Source: an uncultured Treponema sp. (GTDB lineage: Bacteria; Spirochaetota; Spirochaetia; Treponematales; Treponemataceae). From it: a stretch of 38,841 bases of DNA. Below are positions 1 through 6,897 of the stretch, in pieces. The stretch is taken from the NCBI GenBank assembly GCA_937877515.1, contig CALFIX010000065.1:1-38841 (forward strand), written 5' to 3'. Position 1 is the stretch's first letter. The number at the start of each line of letters is the position of its first letter. The translations under genes were made by a program, and so were the position numbers. The notes below the pieces were generated by a model that searched no databases, was not told the origin of the DNA, and saw only the letters and a program-made list of their open reading frames with translations.

Positions 1-248
1 TTGCAATCGTCATCGGTGCAAACGACGTCGTAAACCCGGACGCAATCAACGACGAGTCAAGCCCGCTCTATGGTATGCCGATTGTAAACGCACACGAAGC
101 CCGCACAGTATTCGTATTGAAGCGTGGTAAGGGTACAGGTTTCTCTGGTGTAGAGAACCCGCTCTTTACGAACGACAACACTGTAATGATTTACGGAGAC
201 GCTAAGGCTACGGTCTCAGCGCTTGTAAGTGAGTTTGCAGATAAATAA
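1..248 (+). CDS. pntB: NAD(P) transhydrogenase subunit beta, C-terminal part (5' truncated by window edge)
   Basis: Reading from base 3 gives 81 residues ending in TAA at 246-248. The fragment contains the NADP(H)-binding domain III hallmarks IGANDVVNP, SPLYGMP, FVLKRGKGTGFSGVENPLF and a closing GDAKATV segment, which match the C-terminus of PntB. PntB is the integral-membrane subunit of the proton-translocating transhydrogenase; its domain III faces the cytoplasm and binds NADP(H) for hydride exchange with NAD(H). The N-terminal membrane part lies outside the window, so operon partners (pntA) cannot be seen. The C-terminus has normal spacing, so the gene is probably intact. Confidence 0.9.
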   Translation, partial: AIVIGANDVVNPDAINDESSPLYGMPIVNAHEARTVFVLKRGKGTGFSGVENPLFTNDNTVMIYGDAKATVSALVSEFADK

Positions 249-274
249 AAAACTCCTGTTTTCATTTATCTTGC

Positions 275-347
275 ACAGAAATCAAAGATTTCTGTCATTG
301 CTTTCGCGGGCATCCGTGCCCGCAGTCATCGCCCAGCTTGACTGGGC
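275..347. repeat. Cluster of three hairpin-forming inverted repeats
   Basis: The arms are ACAGAAATC/GATTTCTGT (275-283 with 287-295), GCGGGCA/TGCCCGC (306-312 with 317-323) and GCCCAG/CTGGGC (331-336 with 342-347). All arms are perfect. The segment CTTTCGC followed by hairpins and then GGGCAAT loosely resembles the dispersed element at 1937-2010, but the flanking stems do not fit, so kinship is unproven. Confidence 0.6.
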
Positions 348-402
348 AATCTCTGTATGAACTGACTGAACTGACCCCATAAAATAGCCCCCTCCCAATA
401 TC

Positions 403-431
403 TTGCACCATATCATTCAAAATGTTACTAT
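403..431 (+). promoter_or_regulatory. Candidate sigma70-type promoter for prs
   Basis: TTGCAC (403-408) and TACTAT (426-431) are 17 nt apart, leaving a leader of about 108 nt before prs. The -10 is a moderate 4/6 match, so this is only a candidate. Confidence 0.3.
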
Positions 432-546
432 AAGCCACTATCTGCAAAAAGATTAGTTTAAGCATTGCAGACAGACTGCTTCAACATGAAGCCCAAAACG
501 ACTCACGATTTGAAGCAGAAAAGAATTTACAAGGGGAAAAAGAATA

Positions 547-1854
547 ATGCCGTATTCTGAACCTACCGATCTCGCCGTTGTTGCTTGTCCGGGTGGAGCT
601 TCTTTTGCAAACGAAGTTATCACTCACCTCCGTCACATGTACAAGCACCGTTTCTCGCTAAAAAGCGATGTCATCTACAAGCGCTACAATCTGGAAAAGT
701 CAGAAATTGTTCAGCGTATAAATCTGGATAACGATTTACACACTCCAGATCTCTGTGTACGCGGAATGATAGACAAGTACCGCCCGCCTGTTTTTAAAAC
801 AGACGCACGCTTTACCTACTTTGCAAACGGAGAATTCAAAGTAGAGTTAAACGAATGTATTCGCGGTAAAGATGTTTACATTTTTCAGGATGTAGAAAAC
901 CACGAAGAAATTTCTCTTAACGATGGCAAAAACAAAATGCGTCTTTCTGTAAACGACCACGTAATGTGCCTTCTTTGTGCAATAGACGCAATTCGTCAGG
1001 CAGGTGCCCGCCAGATTACACTTGTTCTTCCTGTTTATCCGTACAGCCGCCAGCACAAAAAGAAGGGACGCGAAGGACTTACAGCAGCCCTTTTAGGCCA
1101 CATTTACGAAAGCATGGAAGTAAACCGCATTATCACCCTGGATTTACATTCACGCGAAATTGTAAACGCTTTTGCTCACACTCACCTGGAAAACTTACAT
1201 GCAAGCTACCAGATTATTCGCGAGTTAGCAAAAGTTGTAGACTTTACAAAAGAAGATTTAGTTATTGTTAGCCCAGACACAGGTGCAATTGACCGTAACA
1301 AATTTTATGCAACAGGACTAAAAAAACCTCTTGCTATGATTTACAAAGAAAGAGACTACTCTGTAGTTACGCAGAATGCAAAAAATACAAACATTAAGAG
1401 CATTAAGCTTTTAGGTGATGTAAAAGGAAAAGTTGCTTTCTTAGCAGACGACATGCTTGGAACCGGTGGCACACTTTTAAAAGCCATGGGCTTCTTAAAA
1501 GAACAGGGAGCTACAAAAGTTATTGCGGCCATAAGCCTTCCTTTCTTTACCGGCAACGCCATAGAACTTTTTGACGAAGCTTACCAGCAGGGACTTTTCT
1601 ACCGCATCATCGGAACAAATGCCGTTTACCACGAAGAACTTTTAAAGCGCGAATGGTACATAAGCACAAATGTTTCAGGGCTCTTTGCAAACGTAATTAC
1701 ACGCCTACATCATCAGCAGTCACTTTCTGACCTTCTGGACAACCGCACAATCATCGACAAAATGATAAAGGCAAGCAGTCCTCAGGACACAAAGGACGCA
1801 CAGCAGGCAGACCCACCACAGGAAAGCCAGAACAACTGTGACCCGCAGGCATAA
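547..1854 (+). CDS. prs: Ribose-phosphate pyrophosphokinase (PRPP synthetase), long form
   Basis: The product transfers pyrophosphate from ATP to ribose 5-phosphate, making PRPP for purine, pyrimidine, histidine and NAD synthesis in the cytoplasm. Visible family features are the PYSRQ segment with a basic KKKGREG loop, TLDLHSREI with the conserved His near residue 199, VSPDTGA near residue 240, and the PRPP-binding loop DDMLGTGGTL near residues 301-310 (classically DDMIDTGGT). At 435 residues it is about 120 longer than the usual 315-residue enzyme. The extra length is an N-terminal region, insertions and a polar Gln/Pro/Asp-rich tail. The ATG is preceded by AAGGGGAAAAAGAATA, a good Shine-Dalgarno, and a hairpin terminator follows. 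It appears to be monocistronic. Confidence 0.92.
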   Translation: MPYSEPTDLAVVACPGGASFANEVITHLRHMYKHRFSLKSDVIYKRYNLEKSEIVQRINLDNDLHTPDLCVRGMIDKYRPPVFKTDARFTYFANGEFKVELNECIRGKDVYIFQDVENHEEISLNDGKNKMRLSVNDHVMCLLCAIDAIRQAGARQITLVLPVYPYSRQHKKKGREGLTAALLGHIYESMEVNRIITLDLHSREIVNAFAHTHLENLHASYQIIRELAKVVDFTKEDLVIVSPDTGAIDRNKFYATGLKKPLAMIYKERDYSVVTQNAKNTNIKSIKLLGDVKGKVAFLADDMLGTGGTLLKAMGFLKEQGATKVIAAISLPFFTGNAIELFDEAYQQGLFYRIIGTNAVYHEELLKREWYISTNVSGLFANVITRLHHQQSLSDLLDNRTIIDKMIKASSPQDTKDAQQADPPQESQNNCDPQA

Positions 1855-1872
1855 ACTTTTTTAACTTATTAG

Positions 1873-1911
1873 AACTGTACTTGGCTTTAACGGCTTGGTA
1901 CAGTTTTTTTT
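1873..1911 (+). terminator. Intrinsic terminator after prs
   Basis: AACTGTAC (1873-1880) pairs with GTACAGTT (1898-1905), with extra pairing possible between TTGGC and GGCTTG inside. A run of eight T follows. Confidence 0.8.
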
Positions 1912-1936
1912 ATAAAACAAAAGTTACATTAAGCAC

Positions 1937-2010
1937 CCCGCTTTCCGCCGCTGACGGCACTTCGTGCTCGCTTCACCTGCCACGTCAGGTTCGCGACGGC
2001 TCCAATCGGG
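1937..2010 (+). repeat. Dispersed structured intergenic element, copy 1
   Basis: The order is outer stem CCCG (1937-1940), unpaired CTTTCC, inner stem GCCG (1947-1950), a variable hairpin-rich centre, CGGC (1997-2000), unpaired TCCAAT, and CGGG (2007-2010). Central hairpins include GCAC-TTC-GTGC (1957-1967) and ACCTG/CAGGT (1975-1979 with 1986-1990). AGTAGG follows directly. It is much richer in GC than its surroundings and sits between the prs terminator and the FGGY kinase. The other copies are at 18631-18705 and 32676-32760. Confidence 0.75.
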
Positions 2011-2056
2011 AGTAGGCTTATAAAAAATAACTTTTACCTAAAACAGGAGTCAAAAC

Positions 2057-3268
2057 ATTAAAAAGGTACTTTGCATAGACATAGGAACATCCTCTATAAA
2101 AGCCAGTGTCATAGACCAAAGTGGCATAATGCATTCTTACGGACGGGCTCAGTTTTTACTGAAGAATGTCAGCCACGCGGCTCTAGAATGGCCGTCAGCC
2201 TTAAAAAAATCTCTTGTCTCTATGCACCTGGACAGAGTTGTTCCAGATGCAATTTGCATAAGCGGTAATGGCCCTACCCTTGTAAGCACAGACAGCACAA
2301 CCCTCTTATGGAATAAAGAAACAAAACATACTCACCCGGCCTCCCTTTTTATTCCCCGCATCTTAGAATTCAGAGAACGCCATCCTGACGCATGGAACTC
2401 TTCAGAAAATATTTTTAGCGGACCTGAATATTTAATATATCTTCTTACAGACAGCAAAATAACAATTTTACCGGAGGAACGTTTTAAAAGAGCCTACTGG
2501 TCAGAAGAAGTTTTAAAAGAAGCCTTTCTGGAAGACGCAATAAAAAAACTTCCGCCGTTTATAAAGCCCTCAACACTTGCAGGATATCTTACAAGAGACG
2601 CTGCAGAAATTTTTTCTTTACCGGAAAGCCTTCCGGTTTATGCAGGCGCCCCGGACTTTGTAAGTGCCCTAGTCGGAACTGCAACACTTACCCCGGGAAG
2701 ACTCTGCGACAGGGCAGGAAGCTCTGAGGGAATAAATTTCTGCACGCAAAAGCCTCTTACATCTACTGGCATAAGAACGCTCCCCTCTGTGGTACCCGGA
2801 CTATGGAACGAAAGCGTGCTTTTACCCCAAAGCGGCTCATGCTTTTCAGACTTTAAGATGCGCATAGAAAGAGAAAGGGGGCACGAAGTTTCTTATTCAG
2901 CACTTGTAGACTCAATTCTCTCTGACATAAAAAACAACAAAGAAAACGACGGCACAATTTTACTTAATAAGATTGCCCTAGATGTAAAAAACGCAGTTAA
3001 TTCTCTAAAAGAGGTAGCAGAAAAAAATGGTCTAAACTTTCCGGACACAATGACTGTTACAGGGGGGCAAGGACTACACGGTGGGTGGAACCAGTTTAAG
3101 GCTAACGTAACAGGAATAAAGATACAAGTTCTTTCTTGTAAGGACGCAGAGTTAATAGGAGACGCAATTTTTGCATTTACCGGCATGGGACTATACTCTT
3201 CCATTACAGAAGCTTCAAAAGCATTATGCAAAATTCAAGAAACATTTATTCCGAAGGAAGCAAAATGA
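2057..3268 (+). CDS. FGGY-family carbohydrate kinase, compact form, probable ATT start
   Basis: This is an ATP-dependent sugar kinase of the FGGY (xylulokinase/glycerol kinase) superfamily; the substrate cannot be read from the sequence. The N-terminal phosphate-binding motif CIDIGTSSIKASV lies at residues 6-18. The catalytic Asp is probably D200 in AGAPDFVSALVG, and TVTGGQGLHGGWNQ near residue 338 is the second ATP-binding segment. At 403 residues it is about 100 shorter than typical FGGY kinases. The first ATG in frame (2129) would remove residues 1-24, including the whole phosphate-1 motif. An in-frame TAA at 2039 bounds the ORF, and AGGAG (2045-2049) sits 7 nt before ATT at 2057, which yields a normal MKKVLCIDIG start. 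ATT is therefore the best-supported initiator. The stop overlaps the next gene by 4 nt (ATGA), suggesting coupling. Confidence 0.82.
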   Translation: MKKVLCIDIGTSSIKASVIDQSGIMHSYGRAQFLLKNVSHAALEWPSALKKSLVSMHLDRVVPDAICISGNGPTLVSTDSTTLLWNKETKHTHPASLFIPRILEFRERHPDAWNSSENIFSGPEYLIYLLTDSKITILPEERFKRAYWSEEVLKEAFLEDAIKKLPPFIKPSTLAGYLTRDAAEIFSLPESLPVYAGAPDFVSALVGTATLTPGRLCDRAGSSEGINFCTQKPLTSTGIRTLPSVVPGLWNESVLLPQSGSCFSDFKMRIERERGHEVSYSALVDSILSDIKNNKENDGTILLNKIALDVKNAVNSLKEVAEKNGLNFPDTMTVTGGQGLHGGWNQFKANVTGIKIQVLSCKDAELIGDAIFAFTGMGLYSSITEASKALCKIQETFIPKEAK

Positions 3269-3909
3269 ACATTTACCGCCTACCAGAACACCTAAAAACT
3301 ATTATTTTTGACATAGACGGCACCTTATACACAAATCAATCTTACGTAATGGAACAGGTGGATGTTCAGATTAGGCACTGGGCAAACTTAAACAAAATGA
3401 CGGAAAAAGAAGCCAGAGACAGAATTGCTAATTACAGAAAAGAATGGAGCCAGAAGCACGAAGGAAAAAAAATAAGCCTGGGAAACACTTTCTTAGCCTT
3501 CGGCATAGACATAGACACAAGCATTGAATGGCGCAATAGCATTTTAGAGCCGGAAAAATATCTTTCACGTGACAAAAAACTGCAGAAAGCCTTAAAAGAA
3601 CTTTCCAAACACTTTGCACTTATTGCAGTAACAAATAATCCTGTTCTTGCGGCACAAAAAACCTTAAAAGCCTTAGGTGCAGACACCGTAATTACACAAA
3701 TCGTAGGGCTAGACACATGTAAAAAATCAAAACCGGCTAAAGAAAACCTGGAATGTGCCTGCCGTATGACCGGGACGGCATTTTCTGAATGTCTAAGCAT
3801 AGGAGATCGCTACGACATAGATTTAGCCCTTCCTTTAGAAATGGGAATGGGAGCAATTTTAGTAAATGGAGCCGAAGATATATATAAATTACCGCAAATT
3901 TTATTATAA
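3265..3909 (+). CDS. HAD-superfamily phosphatase, translationally coupled to the FGGY kinase
   Basis: This 214-residue haloacid-dehalogenase-type hydrolase carries the canonical motifs: I DIDGT with nucleophile D16 and D18, II VTNN, III a Lys in CKKSKPAKEN, and IV GDRYDID (D181, D184). The FDIDGTLY opening with an alpha-helical cap resembles the pyrimidine 5'-nucleotidase/phosphoglycolate phosphatase branch, but the substrate is unknown. The ATG at 3265 overlaps the kinase stop (AATGA) and has GAAGGA upstream. The open frame extends back to 3226 inside the kinase, but that start has no Shine-Dalgarno. Pairing with a sugar kinase suggests a role in sugar-phosphate turnover; that is inference. 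Confidence 0.8.
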   Translation: MNIYRLPEHLKTIIFDIDGTLYTNQSYVMEQVDVQIRHWANLNKMTEKEARDRIANYRKEWSQKHEGKKISLGNTFLAFGIDIDTSIEWRNSILEPEKYLSRDKKLQKALKELSKHFALIAVTNNPVLAAQKTLKALGADTVITQIVGLDTCKKSKPAKENLECACRMTGTAFSECLSIGDRYDIDLALPLEMGMGAILVNGAEDIYKLPQILL

Positions 3910-3960
3910 AATTGCCTAAAAATGCTCAAAATTAGATAATTTTTATAATTTTTTTTTTTT
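3904..3960 (+). terminator. AT-rich hairpin plus long T tract after the kinase-phosphatase pair
   Basis: TTATAAAATT (3904-3913), overlapping the stop codon, pairs imperfectly with AATTTTTATAA (3938-3948). Twelve T residues follow. Confidence 0.55.
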
Positions 3961-3963
3961 ATT

Positions 3964-3992
3964 TTGAAAACAACCGTTTTTTATGATATAAT
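3964..3992 (+). promoter_or_regulatory. Strong sigma70-type promoter for the MBL-fold gene
   Basis: TTGAAA (3964-3969), a 17-nt spacer and a perfect TATAAT (3987-3992). The predicted start of transcription, about 3999-4000, is just before an ATG at 4001. Confidence 0.7.
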
Positions 3993-4000
3993 TCAATACA

Positions 4001-4018
4001 ATGGAGTTTGTTAGCTAG
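4001..4018 (+). other. Possible five-codon leader ORF abutting the MBL-fold start codon
   Basis: ATG GAG TTT GTT AGC TAG begins at the predicted transcription start, and its TAG touches the ATG at 4019. The GGAG inside it is also the only Shine-Dalgarno-like sequence for the main gene, at a long 12-nt spacing. The mini-ORF may be chance; it is recorded because the arrangement could couple initiation at the main gene. Confidence 0.25.
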
Positions 4019-4882
4019 ATGAAAAAAGTTCCGATGCCCTCTTCCTTAAGACTCACCAATGACGGCGACCTTGAATTCCTATTTATAGGAACAGGAAGTG
4101 CATTTGTTAAAGAAAATTTTCAGAACAATCTCCTTATAGTTAAAGGCGAAGACCACCTGCTTATAGACTGCGGCACCCGCTGCCCGGAAGCTTTTTTTCG
4201 TTATAAATCAAACATTTTAAACGTAAAGAATATATTTGTTTCTCATAGCCATTCAGACCACATTGGCGGTTTGGAAGAACTGGCCCTTATGCACCGTTAT
4301 GCAACAAAAACTCGTCCAAATATTTTAATTACTGACGAATACAAAGAAGTTCTATGGGAGCAAAGCCTTAGAGGTGGCTTAAGCTACGGAGAAGTCGGTC
4401 GAAGTAAATATGGCGAAAGCAAAGACGGTTACCTTACATTTGAAGACTATTTTAATCAAATAAAACCAAAAGAAATAAAAGGTGCTCCTCGTCCATTTTG
4501 GGAAGGTAACATTGGAAGCATAAACGTAAAATTTTTCCGTACCATGCACATGCCAGACAGTGTTCCAAGCTGGAAGGAAAGTGCCTTAAGCTTTGGTGTT
4601 TTAATAGACAATAGAATTTTGTTTCCTACGGACACAAGGTTTGACAAAGAACTTTTGGAATGGATGGAAAAAGAATATACCCCGGAAGTAATCTTTCATG
4701 ACTGCCAGGCTATAGTTGGCGGCGTTCATGCAAGCATAGTTGAACTTCAAAGCTTAGATAAATCAATTAGAAAAAAAATATGGCTCTGTCACTATGGCGA
4801 CAGCTTTATAGATTTTGATGCAAAAAAAGAAGGCTTTGGGGGCTTAACGCTTCCTGCGGTTTATTACAACTTTGGCAGATAG
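4019..4882 (+). CDS. Metallo-beta-lactamase-fold hydrolase, RNase Z-like branch
   Basis: The 287-residue product has the HxHxDH metal motif SHSHSDHIGG (H76, H78, D80, H81). It also has a downstream His in RTMHMPDS, a bridging Asp in FPTDTRFD and a final His in LCHYGD, so a two-metal site looks complete. The opening FLGTGSA-like strand (FLFIGTGSAF) and LLIDCGTRCPEAF resemble the RNase Z/arylsulfatase-like subgroup, but I cannot tell tRNA 3' processing from another phosphodiesterase. No signal peptide is visible, so it is probably cytoplasmic. It has its own strong promoter and no obvious terminator before the next gene 53 nt downstream. Confidence 0.8.
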   Translation: MKKVPMPSSLRLTNDGDLEFLFIGTGSAFVKENFQNNLLIVKGEDHLLIDCGTRCPEAFFRYKSNILNVKNIFVSHSHSDHIGGLEELALMHRYATKTRPNILITDEYKEVLWEQSLRGGLSYGEVGRSKYGESKDGYLTFEDYFNQIKPKEIKGAPRPFWEGNIGSINVKFFRTMHMPDSVPSWKESALSFGVLIDNRILFPTDTRFDKELLEWMEKEYTPEVIFHDCQAIVGGVHASIVELQSLDKSIRKKIWLCHYGDSFIDFDAKKEGFGGLTLPAVYYNFGR

Positions 4883-4935
4883 CTTAACTGCTTTTACACG
4901 TCTTACTCTCAAAAGTCCTTTTCGTGGGAGAAATT

Positions 4936-6738
4936 ATGAAAATTAAAGTTAGAAACGCTTTTTTAATTTGCCTTACAACCTTTATTGCATTCAGCTGCTC
5001 TCATGATGTTGAATCTAATTACAGCTCCATAAAAATAGTACTTCCCTCTTCCGCTTCAAGAAGCGCCCTTAGTAGCGAAGCTAGTTACACGCTAACCATA
5101 GAGGGAGACTACTCTGCTTCAGTTTCCGGCTCCACCTCCGGCACAATAGAAGTAAAAGAGATTCCTACAAATTCTTCCATAACTGTTTCGTTAAAGCTTA
5201 CAATGGAGTCTGTTATTTACAGGGGAAGCTATGGCCCTTTTACAATTAAAACCGGTAAAAATGCAGTTTCCTTAAATTTAAGTCAGGTAAAAGCCATATT
5301 AGCCCCGGACGGAGAATACTATTACACTATTGCAGAAGCCGTTAGTGCCGTAAGTGAAAAAATAGATTCAGGCGAACTTGAAGAAGATTATTACACTTAT
5401 TCTTTAGTAGACGACTACATTGCAACAGGAAAAAGTTATTTTTATGCTAGCTATGCCCCGTACAGCATTCTTTTAGACCTTGGAGGAAACACACTTACTT
5501 GGAACTCTAACTTTGCACTTGTTACACCTTATAGCGAAACAACATTTGCTATAGAAAACGGAATAATAAACACAACAGCATCTAATTCACGCCCGCTTAT
5601 ATACGTTCCTTACGAAAGCTGCACGGTAGCCTTAAAAGATGTAGAAATTTATGGGCTAAACTATACAGGTACAGGTTCTTCTGTGTTATACATGGCACCT
5701 GCTTCCAGTTCTGATGCAACATCTTTTAACAGCACGGTATACTTAGAAGATGTCTACATTCACGACTGCGTTTCTTACGACACAACTTCTGCCCCCCCTA
5801 CAGACAAGGGGGCTATAGGAATAGTAAACGCTTCACTTTATGCAAAGAACAGCATTATAGAAAACTGTGAAGGTTATTACACAAATGGTCTATTTGTTTA
5901 CCAAAGTGATGTAGTATGGTTAGGAGGTTACATAAATATGTCAACTCCTCCAGGCAGCACAAATATAAGCCAAACGGCTTCATGTCTTTATGTAACAGGG
6001 GCTTCTAGTGACGGTTATGACAACGTTTATTTTTACGGAACAACACTTTACTCTAATTCAACATACTATGGGAAAGAAGAGCTCCCTGCCGTTACATTAA
6101 AAAGCTTTGGACATTTAAACCTTTCTGACGGATTTATAAGCTACAGTGAATTTGATTTTGACTCTTTTAGTGTAAAAGATTACTCAGACAAAACTGACTA
6201 CTTTGTAAGCTCAGACAACAGCTATATTTCCGGAGCTAAAATCCTAAGCGGTAACACAGATGCAGAAACAGGCGACTACGAAACAATAGTTGCATGCGGA
6301 ACATCTACATGGAATGGAAGCGATGAAGTTACTGCAGATGACAGCTTATGTGCCATAGCATTACTTTCTTCAGATTCCCCAAGCACACTTCACATTGCAG
6401 ATAACACTGGAGTCGGAGGCTTTATTACTCCGTCTTTATATTCAGCCATCCAGATAACCGGCAAAATTACTTCTGACTATCAGTTTGCAGTTTACTTAAC
6501 GGAAGACGTATTTTCCAGTTACACAGGCTCTGCTTCAAGCGGGCTATACCCAATTTACGGAAACAGTACCATAGGTGGCATTTCTGACTATTTTGCAACA
6601 GATGCTAAAGATGCAGACTTAACAAAGATAGTACTCTTTACTTATGATGAGAGTTATGGAACGATTTACTGGTATTGGACTATAACAGACTATACTGAAA
6701 ACGAAACAAAATACATTGTTGCAAGCCCTGCACATTAG
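4936..6738 (+). CDS. Large Ser/Thr/Tyr-rich lipoprotein, probable beta-helix surface or periplasmic protein
   Basis: The 600-residue product begins with a basic n-region, a hydrophobic stretch and the lipobox-like IAFSC (Cys near residue 21), so lipidation is expected. GGGAG just before the ATG at 4936 supports this start over the upstream GTG at 4924. The first ~110 residues look like a beta-sandwich. After LAPDGEYYYTIAEAVSAV the sequence becomes repetitive, with short strands and turns rich in G, N, S, T and Y (for example IENGIIN, LKDVEIYGL, LEDVYIHDC, SIIENCEGYY), typical of right-handed parallel beta-helices. No catalytic motif is recognised. Such lipoproteins are common in treponemes and may face the host or periplasm; the function is unknown. 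Confidence 0.65.
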   Translation: MKIKVRNAFLICLTTFIAFSCSHDVESNYSSIKIVLPSSASRSALSSEASYTLTIEGDYSASVSGSTSGTIEVKEIPTNSSITVSLKLTMESVIYRGSYGPFTIKTGKNAVSLNLSQVKAILAPDGEYYYTIAEAVSAVSEKIDSGELEEDYYTYSLVDDYIATGKSYFYASYAPYSILLDLGGNTLTWNSNFALVTPYSETTFAIENGIINTTASNSRPLIYVPYESCTVALKDVEIYGLNYTGTGSSVLYMAPASSSDATSFNSTVYLEDVYIHDCVSYDTTSAPPTDKGAIGIVNASLYAKNSIIENCEGYYTNGLFVYQSDVVWLGGYINMSTPPGSTNISQTASCLYVTGASSDGYDNVYFYGTTLYSNSTYYGKEELPAVTLKSFGHLNLSDGFISYSEFDFDSFSVKDYSDKTDYFVSSDNSYISGAKILSGNTDAETGDYETIVACGTSTWNGSDEVTADDSLCAIALLSSDSPSTLHIADNTGVGGFITPSLYSAIQITGKITSDYQFAVYLTEDVFSSYTGSASSGLYPIYGNSTIGGISDYFATDAKDADLTKIVLFTYDESYGTIYWYWTITDYTENETKYIVASPAH

Positions 6739-6784
6739 CCCTAAGATATACATTGCATAAAAATCAATACCAAACTGCAATTAT

Positions 6785-6818
6785 TTCACTTTACGCAACA
6801 TACATTCTACACTATACT
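6785..6818 (+). promoter_or_regulatory. Two overlapping candidate promoters for ilvC
   Basis: TTCACT (6785-6790) with TACACT (6808-6813), and TTTACG (6790-6795) with TATACT (6813-6818), both have 17-nt spacers. The first would start transcription at about 6820, exactly at an ATG. The second would start at about 6825. All hexamers are 4/6-5/6 matches. Confidence 0.35.
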
Positions 6819-6819
6819 C

Positions 6820-6897
6820 ATGATGAAAACAAAAATAGTAAGCCTCATCGAACACGGGGCAAACAGGAGAAAAAAAAATGGGACAGAACTATTTTAA
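6820..6897 (+). other. Possible leader peptide ORF overlapping the start of ilvC
   Basis: The ORF starts ATG ATG and encodes 25 residues, including IVSLI at residues 6-10. It overlaps the ilvC start (6878) in another frame. Branched-chain residues in a leader of a branched-chain amino acid gene recall attenuation. However, there is no room for a terminator/antiterminator pair, so any control would have to be translational. Low confidence. Confidence 0.25.

Larger units (their letters stand above)
249..546. other. Intergenic region with three consecutive hairpins and a candidate prs promoter
   Basis: This roughly 300-bp gap has no credible ORF. Its left half holds three adjacent inverted repeats: 275-295 (9-bp arms, AAA loop), 306-323 (GCGGGCA/TGCCCGC, loop TCCG) and 331-347 (GCCCAG/CTGGGC). 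None is followed by a clear T tract, so they are not simple intrinsic terminators. ATTG at 297-300 and CAAT at 346-349 could close the last two hairpins into a larger junction. The right half is AT-rich and carries a candidate promoter ahead of prs. Confidence 0.6.

Noticed and set aside
1937..2010. Dispersed elements as integron attC sites
   Set aside because: The required R-box consensus (RYYYAAC/GTTRRRY) is absent, conservation is in the unpaired strands rather than the end boxes, and flanking genes are full operons with their own promoters, not cassettes.
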